Shown here: piece by piece, positions 43,519 through 52,289 of the stretch
Layout of the letters: each line of letters begins with the position of its first letter
Numbering within the stretch: position 1 is the stretch's first letter
Origin: JOPF136 sp963773835
GTDB lineage: Bacteria > Acidobacteriota > Terriglobia > Acidiferrales > UBA7541
Assembly (NCBI GenBank): GCA_963773835.1
Contig: CAVZCQ010000004.1
Span: forward strand, 930,001 to 994,000
Direction: 5' to 3'
Length of the DNA stretch: 64,000 nucleotides
Notes under the pieces: model-generated
Seen by the model: only the letters and a program-made list of their open reading frames with translations
Database searches by the model: none
Told to the model about the DNA's origin: nothing
Position numbers and translations under genes: made by a program

Positions 43519-44505
43519 TTACAGGGCCATCCGGATGCCAACAGCGTGCAGCCGGCGCCCCAGCGTGTCTTTCGCGTACTGGATCATCTCCCCGCGAAGC
43601 GTTTCAGGTGTGTATCCAGGCCAGGCTTCCTCGAGGTGCTCGCCACCGTAATAGTTCATCTCTCCCCGAGGAGGGGTCATGGTCTTTTCGATCAGGGGGA
43701 GAGCTTCCTGAATCGTATTCTGAATCACTGGCGCGAAGCGGGCCGGGTCTTTTCTCACCATGTCCTGCAGGTATTTCACGCCAAACAGCACATGCCGCGA
43801 TTCGTCTCGTGTGGCAGCGGTGAAGCCCTGATAGTAGCCCCACGTTCTTCCCCACCGTCTGGCGCCCTCAAGCTGGTATCTCATGCCGGTGAGGAACATC
43901 GCGCCCTCGACCGCGAGATGATAAACGGTGACGAAAGTTACCGCAGTATCCAGATCCTTGGGGTGCGAAGCCAACTGCTGAGCGAGGGCGGGCAGCCACC
44001 GGTAGAAGAAATAATCGTAGCCTTCGCTTTCCTCCGGACCGATCCCTATTTCCTTCACCAGTTCATCCAAGCTTGCCGCCCGGGTGCCCACCACTTCGCG
44101 CCAGTAACGATCGAAGAAAATCGTGTGCCGGACCTCGTCCGCCAGTTGGGTGGCAACGAAGGCCTCTACTTCCTTGTTGGGTGCGGCCCACACGAGGGGA
44201 GCCAATAGAGAAGCCACGCGTTCTTCCCCATCGAAGAACATGCGCATGCTCCAGACACGCCGCTTCTTCGTTTCCGGAGAAAGAAATTCCCATTCCGCCT
44301 TGTCGTGAGAGAAGTCCAGCTCGTCGGGTGACCACGCCTGCTTGATTGCTTTGCGATAGAGATCCAGATAGGAGGGCAGCCTTTCCAAACCGCGGTCGAC
44401 GATGGCCAGGACATCGTCGATATACAGCTTGCTCATGGCCCTGAGCTGCGTTCCGCCGATGAGCGCTTCAAGATCGTGGTCACTCACTTGTCTCACTTCA
44501 AGCAT
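43519..44505 (-). CDS. R2-like ligand-binding oxidase (R2lox)-like di-iron protein
   Basis: 328 residues from ATG 44505 with GGAGG upstream. A ferritin-like four-helix core carries all expected metal ligands: FFDGEERVA (Glu), ADEVRHTIFF (E-x-x-H), VEGAMFLTG (Glu) and RDESRHVLFG (E-x-x-H). DELDFSHDKAEWEFL and VEGAMFLTGMR match R2lox and related class Ic R2 proteins rather than a true NrdB, and no nrdA is nearby. R2lox binds a Mn/Fe cofactor and a fatty-acid-like ligand and is thought to oxidise a small hydrophobic molecule. The preceding gene on the strand is an ALDH, consistent with an oxidation sequence. Confidence 0.8.
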   Translation of the reverse strand: MLEVRQVSDHDLEALIGGTQLRAMSKLYIDDVLAIVDRGLERLPSYLDLYRKAIKQAWSPDELDFSHDKAEWEFLSPETKKRRVWSMRMFFDGEERVASLLAPLVWAAPNKEVEAFVATQLADEVRHTIFFDRYWREVVGTRAASLDELVKEIGIGPEESEGYDYFFYRWLPALAQQLASHPKDLDTAVTFVTVYHLAVEGAMFLTGMRYQLEGARRWGRTWGYYQGFTAATRDESRHVLFGVKYLQDMVRKDPARFAPVIQNTIQEALPLIEKTMTPPRGEMNYYGGEHLEEAWPGYTPETLRGEMIQYAKDTLGRRLHAVGIRMAL

Positions 44506-44609
44506 CGTTCTCTCCTCCCTCGCCGCAATATGGTCGCTCCAGCCGCCTCGCAGCGTGCCGCCGGAAATAATGTTTTCCGGGAACGGCCCAGAGTATATCG
44601 ATTTCGGGA

Positions 44610-45875
44610 CTAATTGCAAAGAGAAGACTCCAGGCTCAGCAGCTTGGGCCCCTGCTTCATCTGGAAATGCCCGTCCACTGTTTCCCAGATCCAGCCGGAA
44701 TACCCGTAGCCGCCGACGGGCTTGACGATCAGCGCACCGCGCCAGGAAGCGCTGCGAGGCTCATTCAGCGACACCGTGCCGAAGCGGCCAAAGGTGTAAT
44801 CGGCAACCGGATGGCAGTACGGCTGGCCGCGCAAGTCGCGCGCCACTTCGGCCGCCTGATCCCCGCCGAAGACGGCGGCGCGAAGGCCGTACTTCTGCCC
44901 GCGCGCGCGGGCGAGCACTTCACCGGCAGTGGTGAAGCTCGAGGTGAAGGCAACCGGGCCAAAGACCTCTTCCCGCATCCCCAACATGTCGTCGGTGGCA
45001 TCCTTAACGATTGTGGGGAAGATCAGGTTGCCCTCGATTCTCCCGCCCGCGAGAATTTGAGCGCCTTTAGTCCGCGCGTCATTAAGCTGCATCTCGATTC
45101 GCTCGATGGCGACTCTGCTTCTTACCGGAGAAACGTCGGTGCGAGGGTCCTCCGGGTCGCCTGTCACGAGGCGTCTTACCCGCTCGGCAAACGCCTGGAG
45201 AAGTCCCTCATAGACGGGCTTCTGGATAAAAATTCTCTTGGGCGCCGTACAGGTCTGCCCGGAATAGCTGAACTTTGATTGCATCAAGTCGTCGAGGGCC
45301 AGTTCGAGGTTGGCGTCGGCAAAGACGATGAAGGGGTCTTGCCCCGGCCCTTCGAAGACCAGCTTCTTGCGCGTCTCACGGAAGGCCTGCTCGTAAGGCA
45401 GGATATTGGCGTCGAATCCGAAAACGACGACGACGGCAACTTCCGGCGACTTCAAAGCCTCTTCGAGAAAAGCGGTTCCTGAGCCCCTGTAAAACGATAC
45501 TGCGTCACCGAAGATGGGGCGGTAGGTGCTCTCCATCAATGCCATCACGCGCGGTGCTTTCGACGAAAACTTCACCGAAACGTCGTTGCCGAGCAGATAG
45601 ATCGAACAGATGGCTGCGTTGAGCCAAGCGCTACCGTTATAAGAAAGCGCGAGCGCAACGCGCGAGCCCGGTCCGCCCAATGGTCTCCGCTCCGCAAGCA
45701 GCCCGCGCGCCTCCTCCAGCATGTGGAGCCGGTCAATCGCCATGCTTATTTCCCGGTCGGTGTCTTTGACGGCGAAATACAGATCTCGCGCAGCCGCGTC
45801 AATGATCATCGCGCGGTTGGCTTGGAGCGCGTCCGCAAGCGCGAAGATCTTCCCGAGTCGCTCATCAAACGACAT
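44610..45875 (-). CDS. aldehyde dehydrogenase family protein
   Basis: 421 residues from ATG 45875, shorter than the usual ~480 through a reduced N-terminus. The catalytic Cys is in YSGQTCTAPKRIFI near residue 225 and the general-base Glu in LVFEGPGQDPF near 190; the NAD-binding Lys region is VSVKFSSKAPR. The C-terminal EEVFGPVAF motif is intact. It probably oxidises an aldehyde to the acid. It is encoded divergently from the CoA-transferase operon, sharing a control region with a CRP/FNR-type box, and upstream of the R2lox-like gene by 104 bases. Confidence 0.87.
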   Translation of the reverse strand: MSFDERLGKIFALADALQANRAMIIDAAARDLYFAVKDTDREISMAIDRLHMLEEARGLLAERRPLGGPGSRVALALSYNGSAWLNAAICSIYLLGNDVSVKFSSKAPRVMALMESTYRPIFGDAVSFYRGSGTAFLEEALKSPEVAVVVVFGFDANILPYEQAFRETRKKLVFEGPGQDPFIVFADANLELALDDLMQSKFSYSGQTCTAPKRIFIQKPVYEGLLQAFAERVRRLVTGDPEDPRTDVSPVRSRVAIERIEMQLNDARTKGAQILAGGRIEGNLIFPTIVKDATDDMLGMREEVFGPVAFTSSFTTAGEVLARARGQKYGLRAAVFGGDQAAEVARDLRGQPYCHPVADYTFGRFGTVSLNEPRSASWRGALIVKPVGGYGYSGWIWETVDGHFQMKQGPKLLSLESSLCN

Positions 45876-46094
45876 GGCCACTCACTTCCCAGTCAGCAGA
45901 CCTCTGTTCCGTTCCCGTGTTCCGTTGTCATCCACCGCTCTCGATTGCCGTGGGCTGCTGCTGACTCCTTGTGCGCCAGTTTAACATTGCAGCCGGGCCG
46001 CTGGTCCTGCGCAGTCATCGGTCGCGCAAATGGCAACTTCGAGTTTTTCGTGGAAACGCGGTTCCGGGCGCAAGGAGCGGCATCACATTTTGCT

Positions 46095-46108
46095 GTGATG
46101 CGCGTCAC
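46095..46108. promoter_or_regulatory. CRP/FNR-type box GTGA-TGCGCG-TCAC
   Basis: Perfect GTGA-N6-TCAC dyad in the divergent region between the ALDH gene and the first CoA-transferase gene, about 75 bases upstream of the predicted start point of the +strand promoter, a reasonable activator position. Confidence 0.65.
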
Positions 46109-46142
46109 GCGGTGCGTACATGCGATGAATCTAGAAAACGGC

Positions 46143-46171
46143 TTGACAATTCCGGGGTGTGGGACTATATC
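46143..46171 (+). promoter_or_regulatory. sigma-70-type promoter of the CoA-transferase operon
   Basis: TTGACA (46143-46148), 17-base spacer, TATATC (46166-46171), 86 bases before the ATG at 46257. The -35 matches consensus exactly. The rest of 45876-46256 contains no gene. Confidence 0.7.
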
Positions 46172-46256
46172 CCGTGCATCCGACTCAGGATTGCCTTGGG
46201 CCAAACCCGCCGCGAGGATGAACTGAGTAACACGCAAATCAGCAGGAGACACTGAA

Positions 46257-47657
46257 ATGGCTACCCCAAAAGTTCTTCCCTGGCCTGCGATACCAAAGCT
46301 TACGCCGGAAGAGGTATACGCCGGGCTGAGCGACCAGGCGAAGAATTACCCGCTGTACTTGGAATCCATCACGCGCCAGGAGAAGAATTTCGAGAAGCCG
46401 GAAGCATTGTCTCGCCTCCGCGTATTGGATTGCTCCACGCGCATGATGATCGGCCACTGGTGCTCGTCGATGCTTTCCGAACTCGGCGCCGAGGTCATAA
46501 AGGTGGAACCGCCGGGGGGAGACCCGCTGCGCCAGAACACGCCGTTCGGCAGGCGGGAATACATGTTCCGCGACAAGGAGACGGGCGAGGAGGTCGGCGG
46601 ACAGTTTCTGCACGAAATGCGCAACAAGCTTTCGATCACGCTAAACCTGGAGACCGAAGAAGGCCGCGAAATCCTCAAGAAGTTGGTTGTCCACTCCGAC
46701 GTGGTGATCGAGAATGGCCCACCGGGGCAATGGGACGCCTGGGGCATCGGTTATCGCCAGTTGCGAGAGATCAATCCCCGCCTGATCTACTGTTGGGTCG
46801 GCCAGCGCGGGCAGTGGGGCCCGCTGAAAGACAAGCCGGGGATGCTCGACCCAGTGGCCCAAGCCGCCTGCGGCTTTGTTCACGGCACCGGGGACCCGAA
46901 AGAGTTTGGCGGGCAGCCGACGCGCTCCGCCTTGTGGGTGGCCGACCACGTCGGCGGGACGGCCGCGGCCATGGGTATTCTCGCCGCGGTCTTATACCGG
47001 GAAAATGTTTCCGGTGAGGGCCAGTTCGTCGAAGCCACGGCGGCCGAGGGCATTATCCGCATTCTCGACTATAGCTGGGGCTGGTACTCGATGGACGGAA
47101 GTATCCGCCCGCGCTACGGGAACTGGGACCTGGCGATCAACATCTACGCGGTCAATCCGTGCAAGGACGGCTACATGATGGTGGGCGGCGGGCACGACCG
47201 GCTGTGGTACCGCATCTGGCGGACGGTGGGTGACGAACAAGCGGCAGTCGAGGAGGACATCCTGGGCGATCCGCACCTGCGCGAAGTCACGGAACGGCTG
47301 GCGCATGACATGCAAGTGAAGACCTACACGATGTTGGGGGAGTGGTTGAAAGACAATCCCCGCAGCGAAGCCGAGCGCAAACTCTCCAAGCAGCAAGTGG
47401 CCTCTGGCGGCGTGCTGTATGTGAACGAGGTGGCCGAGTACCCGCACTTCAAGTATCGCGGCCATGTGGCCGAGACCGAATCCCCCAACTACGGCAAGAT
47501 CCTGTATGGCACCACCCCCTTCCTGCAGCACAAGACCCCCGGCCGGCTGAAGTGGCTCGGCCGCCCTGTCGGCTACGACAACCAAGATGTGTATCGCCGG
47601 CTGCTCGGCTTCACTCGCGACGACTTCACGCGGCTGAAGCAAGCCAAGATCGTGTGA
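46257..47657 (+). CDS. class III (CaiB/BaiF) CoA transferase, subunit 1
   Basis: 466 residues. LRVLDCSTRMMIGHWCSSML, LGAEVIKVEPPGGDPLR, VVIENGPPGQWDAWGIGY and INPRLIYCWVGQ are the family's nucleotide-binding landmarks. At the active-site position, where catalytic Asp normally sits in PGxD, this protein reads PGMLDPVAQAACG, with the Asp displaced by one residue. It is followed 15 bases later by a paralogous subunit, the two-gene arrangement seen in heteromeric enzymes such as succinyl-CoA:benzylsuccinate CoA transferase (BbsEF). AGGAGA ribosome site upstream. Substrate unknown. Confidence 0.85.
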   Translation: MATPKVLPWPAIPKLTPEEVYAGLSDQAKNYPLYLESITRQEKNFEKPEALSRLRVLDCSTRMMIGHWCSSMLSELGAEVIKVEPPGGDPLRQNTPFGRREYMFRDKETGEEVGGQFLHEMRNKLSITLNLETEEGREILKKLVVHSDVVIENGPPGQWDAWGIGYRQLREINPRLIYCWVGQRGQWGPLKDKPGMLDPVAQAACGFVHGTGDPKEFGGQPTRSALWVADHVGGTAAAMGILAAVLYRENVSGEGQFVEATAAEGIIRILDYSWGWYSMDGSIRPRYGNWDLAINIYAVNPCKDGYMMVGGGHDRLWYRIWRTVGDEQAAVEEDILGDPHLREVTERLAHDMQVKTYTMLGEWLKDNPRSEAERKLSKQQVASGGVLYVNEVAEYPHFKYRGHVAETESPNYGKILYGTTPFLQHKTPGRLKWLGRPVGYDNQDVYRRLLGFTRDDFTRLKQAKIV

Positions 47658-47672
47658 ACCAGGAGGGATGAG

Positions 47673-49046
47673 ATGGCTACCCAAAGCAGCACGCCCAAGC
47701 CGGCGGCACAACAGGGATTTGAACAGTTCTGCCAGGAGACCTTCGACTTCAAGAAGGCATTCGGAAAGCCCGAAGCGCTCAAGGGATACCGGGTGCTTTC
47801 CTGCACCCAGTACATCCTGGGCCCCTCCTGCGCCTCCTACTTGGCCGAACTCGGCGCCGAGGTCATCAAGATTGAGGCGCCCCGCCGCGGCGAGGCCATG
47901 CGTCACACTACGCCCTTCAATGAGCCGTTCCTGTATCCGCTCTCTCGCTGGGTCCCGGAGCGGGGAACCGGCCTGGGTTTCCTGGGTGCCAACCCGAACG
48001 AGTACTTCATCTCCATTGATTTCCACCGCAAAGAGGGCCAGGACATCGTGAAGAAACTGGCGGCCAAATCCGACGTGTTCGTGGAAAACTACCGTCCCGG
48101 CACTTTCGACCGCTGGGGCATCGGTTACCGGCAACTGAAGGAGATCAATCCCCGGCTGGTGTATTCCTGGCTAGGCGGCTTCGGCGGTTGGGGGCCGGGA
48201 CGCGTGCGGGCTTCCTACGACATCCTCGGCCAATCCCAGGGCGGCAACTTTGGCATGACCGGCAAGCAGGAATTCCTGGGGGGCGCGCCCGCCAAGCACA
48301 CCATCTGGCTGGCTGATTATTGGGGCGGCATGATGGCTGCGGTTCAGATTCTAGCCGCGTTGTACTACCGCGACAAGATTTCCGGCGAGGGCACGTTTAC
48401 CGAGTATTCGCAGGTGCACGGAGTGACCCGCCAGCTCGAGTACGCTCTGCCGCTGTACGGCCGGCACGGCATTACGCGCGAGCGCTGGGGCAATTGGGAT
48501 ACCCAATTGTGCGTGCACGGGATCATCAAGTGCGGCAAATCCTCCTACCCGCAGTCGGAGAACCCGCAGGAGCAGGAGGAGGGCTACATCCTCGTCAGCG
48601 CTTACGAGGACAAGGACTTTGCCCGCCTTTGCCAGACCATAGGTGACGGCAACCTGGCGGGAAAATATGCCAAGCAGGACATCCGGGTACAGGCCAAGAG
48701 CCAGATGGAGATTTATCCCTGGCTGGAGAAGTGGGCGGCGAATAAGACGAAGGAAGAGGTTGCCGCGATTTTGGATAAGGCCAACATCATCAACCAGCCG
48801 GTATGGAACTCCAAAGAGGTGGCCAACAACCCGCACTGGCTGGAGCGCGGCGCAGTCCGGTGGCTGGACGACCCCACCTACGGCGACCTGCTGCACCAGG
48901 GCCCCGCCTACATGATGTCCGCAACCCCGCCGCGTCTCAAGTGGGCGCTCAAACCGGTGGGTGCGGACAACGAGGAAATCCTCGGCAAACTGGCCGGGCT
49001 AAGCGCCGAAGAACTGCGCCGGCTCGAAGAACAGGAATGTATCTGA
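47673..49046 (+). CDS. class III (CaiB/BaiF) CoA transferase, subunit 2
   Basis: 457 residues. YRVLSCTQYILGPSCASYLA, LGAEVIKIEAPRRGEAMR and DVFVENYRPGTFDRWGIGY match the family. The active-site region reads RASYDILGQSQGG, with the Asp in the canonical place, so this is the likely catalytic subunit of the heteromer. Both subunits are unusually alike in their C-terminal 100 residues (GRLKWLGRPVGYDN versus PRLKWALKPVGADN), consistent with a domain-swapped pair. AGGAGG precedes the ATG. Confidence 0.87.
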   Translation: MATQSSTPKPAAQQGFEQFCQETFDFKKAFGKPEALKGYRVLSCTQYILGPSCASYLAELGAEVIKIEAPRRGEAMRHTTPFNEPFLYPLSRWVPERGTGLGFLGANPNEYFISIDFHRKEGQDIVKKLAAKSDVFVENYRPGTFDRWGIGYRQLKEINPRLVYSWLGGFGGWGPGRVRASYDILGQSQGGNFGMTGKQEFLGGAPAKHTIWLADYWGGMMAAVQILAALYYRDKISGEGTFTEYSQVHGVTRQLEYALPLYGRHGITRERWGNWDTQLCVHGIIKCGKSSYPQSENPQEQEEGYILVSAYEDKDFARLCQTIGDGNLAGKYAKQDIRVQAKSQMEIYPWLEKWAANKTKEEVAAILDKANIINQPVWNSKEVANNPHWLERGAVRWLDDPTYGDLLHQGPAYMMSATPPRLKWALKPVGADNEEILGKLAGLSAEELRRLEEQECI

Positions 49047-49068
49047 GAGCAGAATGAGGAGATGACAG

Positions 49069-49443
49069 ATGCTGCTTATATGCTCCGGTTGTAAGACGAA
49101 GAATTTTCTTGACCCCTATCCTTTTTGGAACTTCAAAGGCAACACGAAGTGCGCCGGGTGCGGCAAGATCTGGCGGCTGGAGACCTCATCAGGGGTTTGC
49201 GTGGCTGGTCCGGAAGCAGCCGAAGGCAAACCCGACCTTTTGCCTGGCTTCGCCGAGAAGCCTGATTACAGCCCCATATCCGGACCGGGGCTGACGCGTT
49301 CGGCTCCGCGGGCGCGCCCCACTTCCGTTTGCAAGCCCATTCCCATACAAAAGAATGTGCGCGGCAAGACCGTCAGTGGGCATCCGCTCAAAAAGGAAGA
49401 TCTGGTCGGCAGTCGGCCGCGCTTTATTCAAGAAGGCATGTAG
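49069..49443 (+). CDS. small zinc-ribbon protein in CoA-transferase operon
   Basis: 124 residues, GAGGAG ribosome site. The N-terminus MLLICSGCKTKNF and KCAGCGKIW give two C-x2-C knuckles, a typical zinc ribbon. The remaining ~80 residues are Pro/Lys-rich and likely disordered, with no known motif. It sits 22 bases after CoA-transferase subunit 2 and is clearly in the operon; small ribbon proteins in such operons may serve as assembly or electron-transfer factors, but the role is unknown. Confidence 0.7.
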   Translation: MLLICSGCKTKNFLDPYPFWNFKGNTKCAGCGKIWRLETSSGVCVAGPEAAEGKPDLLPGFAEKPDYSPISGPGLTRSAPRARPTSVCKPIPIQKNVRGKTVSGHPLKKEDLVGSRPRFIQEGM

Positions 49444-49472
49444 AAGTTGCAATCGGAACATTGGAGAATCTT

Positions 49473-50105
49473 ATGGCTCACTATAATGCCAGTTGCTTGT
49501 GCGTCCGTTGTAAGCATCTGCGTCCGGCGCTTGACCCCAACCTGCAAAAGGCCTATCTGGGGCAGTGTCTGAAGCGCGAGTGGCCGTTCACGCTCTCCAT
49601 CACGCTCCAGGGCTGGACCGAGTGTGACGTTTTCGAGGACAGTAAAAACGCGTATGTCCCGCCCGACCCGGCCGCCGCCAAGGCTGCGGTTGCCGCCGCT
49701 GCCAGCAAAGGTCCCAAGCGTTTGGAGTTCTACTACAGCACCACCCAGAAGCCTGGAGAGGCATTTCCCTGCGACATCCCGCGCGCGCTCCAGCTCGTCA
49801 AGGATTTGCACGCCAAGGGAGTGGACGCCAAGGCCATCGACGTGGCGGGCATCAAGGACCGTTTCCCCATTTACCACAAATCCGTCAGCGGTCCGGACGC
49901 CAGCGTGCGCCCCGTGTTCGGTGCCAAGGGCGCCCTTGTCGAGGACTTCGGCTCGAATGTTCCGGCTTTGCTCGTCTTTGAGGGCGATCGCTATCCGAGT
50001 CTGGCCTACCCCCGCACGGATGCCCAACGGGGATTGATCCGCGTCGAACAGGCCCTCACGGAGTTGCTGGCCGAGACCGGCCAACCTTCTGTAGCGACCC
50101 GCTGA
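49473..50105 (+). CDS. hypothetical protein with N-terminal four-Cys cluster domain
   Basis: 210 residues from ATG 49473 (MAHYNASCLCVRCKHLRP). The first ~55 residues carry C-x2-C (CVRC), then G-Q-C and, after ~20 residues, E-C-D-V-F. The pattern C-x2-C...G-x-C...C-x2-F resembles the [4Fe-4S] small subunits of fumarate-adding glycyl-radical enzymes such as BssB/BssC, but no catalytic subunit is present. The C-terminal ~150 residues look alpha/beta with thioredoxin-like secondary structure order (PALLVFEGDRYPSLAYPR). No family is recognised. Confidence 0.65.
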   Translation: MAHYNASCLCVRCKHLRPALDPNLQKAYLGQCLKREWPFTLSITLQGWTECDVFEDSKNAYVPPDPAAAKAAVAAAASKGPKRLEFYYSTTQKPGEAFPCDIPRALQLVKDLHAKGVDAKAIDVAGIKDRFPIYHKSVSGPDASVRPVFGAKGALVEDFGSNVPALLVFEGDRYPSLAYPRTDAQRGLIRVEQALTELLAETGQPSVATR

Positions 50106-50116
50106 CGAGGCTGACC

Positions 50117-51772
50117 ATGGCTGACTACTTGCCCCCGCGTGAGTCCTGGCCCACGCGCATCTACACACTTCCGGAGTTCGCAACCTACCCCGAGCGTTTC
50201 AACCCCACGGAAGAATTGCTCGACAAGGCTGTCGCGGCGGGCCGGGGCGAGCGCGCCGCTCTTCTGTTCGAAGACCAGCGCATCAGCTATGCACAGCTTC
50301 TGGGGCAGGCAAACAAATTCGGCAACGCGCTGCGCGAGTTGGGCATTGGCGAGAATGACCGGGTCCTTCTTCGCTCCCCAACCATCCCTCCCGCGATCGC
50401 GGCCAATTTTGCTGTCCTCAAGCTCGGCGCGGTGATTACCCCTATTTCCCCGTTGTTTTCCCGAGCCGAGATTGGACACGTAGCCAACGACGCGGAAGCC
50501 GTAGCCATCGTCGTGCACTTTGCGCTCCTGGGCGAGGTGGAGGCGGCGCGCGAGAATTTTAAGACCATTCGAAACATTATCGTGATCGGCGGCGACGCCG
50601 CGGAGCTGAAATCCAAGGGCTACCTGCTTTATGGGGAACTGCTGCAATCCGGCGGTCCCACGCTCGCCCCCGTGCGCCGGCGGCGGGAAGATCTGGGGGT
50701 GCTGCTGTATACCTCCGGCACGACGGGCCGGCCCAAGGGAACCGCTCACCTGGTTGAAGAAACGCTCATCGTGCCCGACACGTTCGGGAAGTACGGTTGG
50801 AAGGTCACGGAGAACGACATCATCGGCGGTTCGGCGCCGCTCGCATTCGGCGCCGGCTATTCCACTTTCACCACAATCCCTATGCGGTTTGGCGCGGCCG
50901 CCTCCCTGATCCCCAAGTTCGAACCGGAGAAGATGTTTGAGACCATCCAGAAGCATCGCATCACCGTGCTTTCGCTCGCGCCCACGGCCTATCGCAAGAT
51001 GTTGCAAGTGCCGGACGCCGAGAAGAGATTTGACCTGGGCAGCCTGCGCGTCTGTACCGGCGGGGGCGAGAGCCTGACGGCGCCGACCTATCACGCCTGG
51101 AAGGAAAAGTTTGGGCAGGAAATCTTCGAAGGCCTGGGCACAACGGAGATGATGTACGTCTTCGTGTCGAATGTGGTGACCCGGCAGGTCAAGCCGGGGT
51201 CGTTCGGCAAAGCGGTGCCGGGGTTCGAAGTGAAGGTGGTAAACGAAGAGGGCAAGGAGTCAGCGCCGAAGGAGATTGGCCATTTCCTGGTCCGGGGGCC
51301 GACCGGCACCATCTACTGGCACGACCCGGACAAGCAGCGCCATGCCGTCACGCCGGACGGCTGGAACCGGGCCGGTGATTACGTCTATTTCGACGAGGAC
51401 GGCTACTTCTGGTTCGTATCTCGCGAGGACGACGTCATCAAGAGTTCGGCTTACCGCATCGGACCGGACGAGATTGAAACGACCATGGCTACCCATCCCG
51501 CGGTGGCGGACGTGGGCGTCATCGGGGTGCCGGACGAAGTTCGCGGCCAAATCGCAAAAGCCTACGTGGTCCTTAAGCCCGGGCAGAGTGTCTCCGCGGA
51601 CGCGTTGGTCGAATACTGCCGCGGAAAAATCGCCACGTATAAATTGCCGCGCGAGGTGGTCTTCGTGAACGATTTGCCCCGCACTCCCACGGGAAAACTC
51701 CTGCGGCGGGTGCTGCGGCAGAAAGAAGCGCCGAGCCCGCAGCCACCGGCACGCCCACCCAGTTCGGCCTGA
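50117..51772 (+). CDS. AMP-forming acyl-CoA synthetase, benzoate/2-aminobenzoate-CoA ligase-like
   Basis: 551 residues. The P-loop is LLYTSGTTGRPKGTAHL (A3), A5 is GLGTTEMMYVF, A7 is the GD in RAGDYVYFDEDGYFW, A8 is SREDDVIKSSAYRIGPDEIE and the catalytic Lys is in TPTGKLLRRVL (A10). The overall sequence lies in the benzoate-CoA ligase/acyl-CoA synthetase-medium-chain group. It activates a carboxylic acid with ATP and CoA. With the CoA transferases upstream and the MFS transporter at 38 kb, it supports a pathway for an organic, possibly aromatic, acid. Confidence 0.88.
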   Translation: MADYLPPRESWPTRIYTLPEFATYPERFNPTEELLDKAVAAGRGERAALLFEDQRISYAQLLGQANKFGNALRELGIGENDRVLLRSPTIPPAIAANFAVLKLGAVITPISPLFSRAEIGHVANDAEAVAIVVHFALLGEVEAARENFKTIRNIIVIGGDAAELKSKGYLLYGELLQSGGPTLAPVRRRREDLGVLLYTSGTTGRPKGTAHLVEETLIVPDTFGKYGWKVTENDIIGGSAPLAFGAGYSTFTTIPMRFGAAASLIPKFEPEKMFETIQKHRITVLSLAPTAYRKMLQVPDAEKRFDLGSLRVCTGGGESLTAPTYHAWKEKFGQEIFEGLGTTEMMYVFVSNVVTRQVKPGSFGKAVPGFEVKVVNEEGKESAPKEIGHFLVRGPTGTIYWHDPDKQRHAVTPDGWNRAGDYVYFDEDGYFWFVSREDDVIKSSAYRIGPDEIETTMATHPAVADVGVIGVPDEVRGQIAKAYVVLKPGQSVSADALVEYCRGKIATYKLPREVVFVNDLPRTPTGKLLRRVLRQKEAPSPQPPARPPSSA

Positions 51773-51808
51773 GCCAAGCCTTCAGGGAGATCTACGGGAG
51801 GGGCTTCG

Positions 51809-52267
51809 ATGATGCCGACTTTTACCCACGAGTGGCTGTCCCGGAGCATTGTCGAGCAAACTCAGTTTGCAGTGATCTTCTCAGACCACGACGGCGTGAT
51901 TCAATTTTGGAATGCAGGCGCCGAGGCCATGTTCGGCTACTCCGCCGGAGAGGCCGTGGGGCACAGCCTGGATATGATCGTTCCCGAGCGCCAGCGGGCG
52001 CGGCACTGGGAGGGATACCACAAGGTGATGGGCACCGGAATCACGAAGTACGGCCGTGAGATGCTCGCGGTGCCGGCGATGAGAAAGGACGGCACGCGCA
52101 TTTCAGTCGAATTCTCGATTGTCCTCCTCCGCGCACCGTCCGGAGAGATACTCGGCGCCGCCGCCATCATGCAAGACGTGACCGCGCGGTGGCAGCAGCA
52201 GAAGCAACTCAAGGAGCGCCTGGCGCTCTTGGAAGCCAAGCTCGAACACGCTGGCAAGTCCGCCTGA
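51809..52267 (+). CDS. stand-alone PAS-domain protein
   Basis: 152 residues. A single PAS fold: VIFSDHDGVIQFWNAGAEAM, YSAGEAVGHSLDMIVPERQR, and the PAC part SVEFSIVLLRAPSGEILGAA. A C-terminal ~25-residue coiled coil (QQQKQLKERLALLEAKLEH) probably dimerises it. No output domain exists, so it may sense a ligand, haem or flavin and act through a partner. Its position within the catabolic operon suggests pathway sensing. GGAGG site upstream. Confidence 0.85.
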   Translation: MMPTFTHEWLSRSIVEQTQFAVIFSDHDGVIQFWNAGAEAMFGYSAGEAVGHSLDMIVPERQRARHWEGYHKVMGTGITKYGREMLAVPAMRKDGTRISVEFSIVLLRAPSGEILGAAAIMQDVTARWQQQKQLKERLALLEAKLEHAGKSA

Positions 52268-52289
52268 GAAAGGCCACGGGTGAATCAAA

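Noticed and set aside
49473..50105. Benzylsuccinate synthase small subunit
   Set aside because: Only the Cys pattern of ~55 residues is similar; no glycyl-radical or activating enzyme is in the window.
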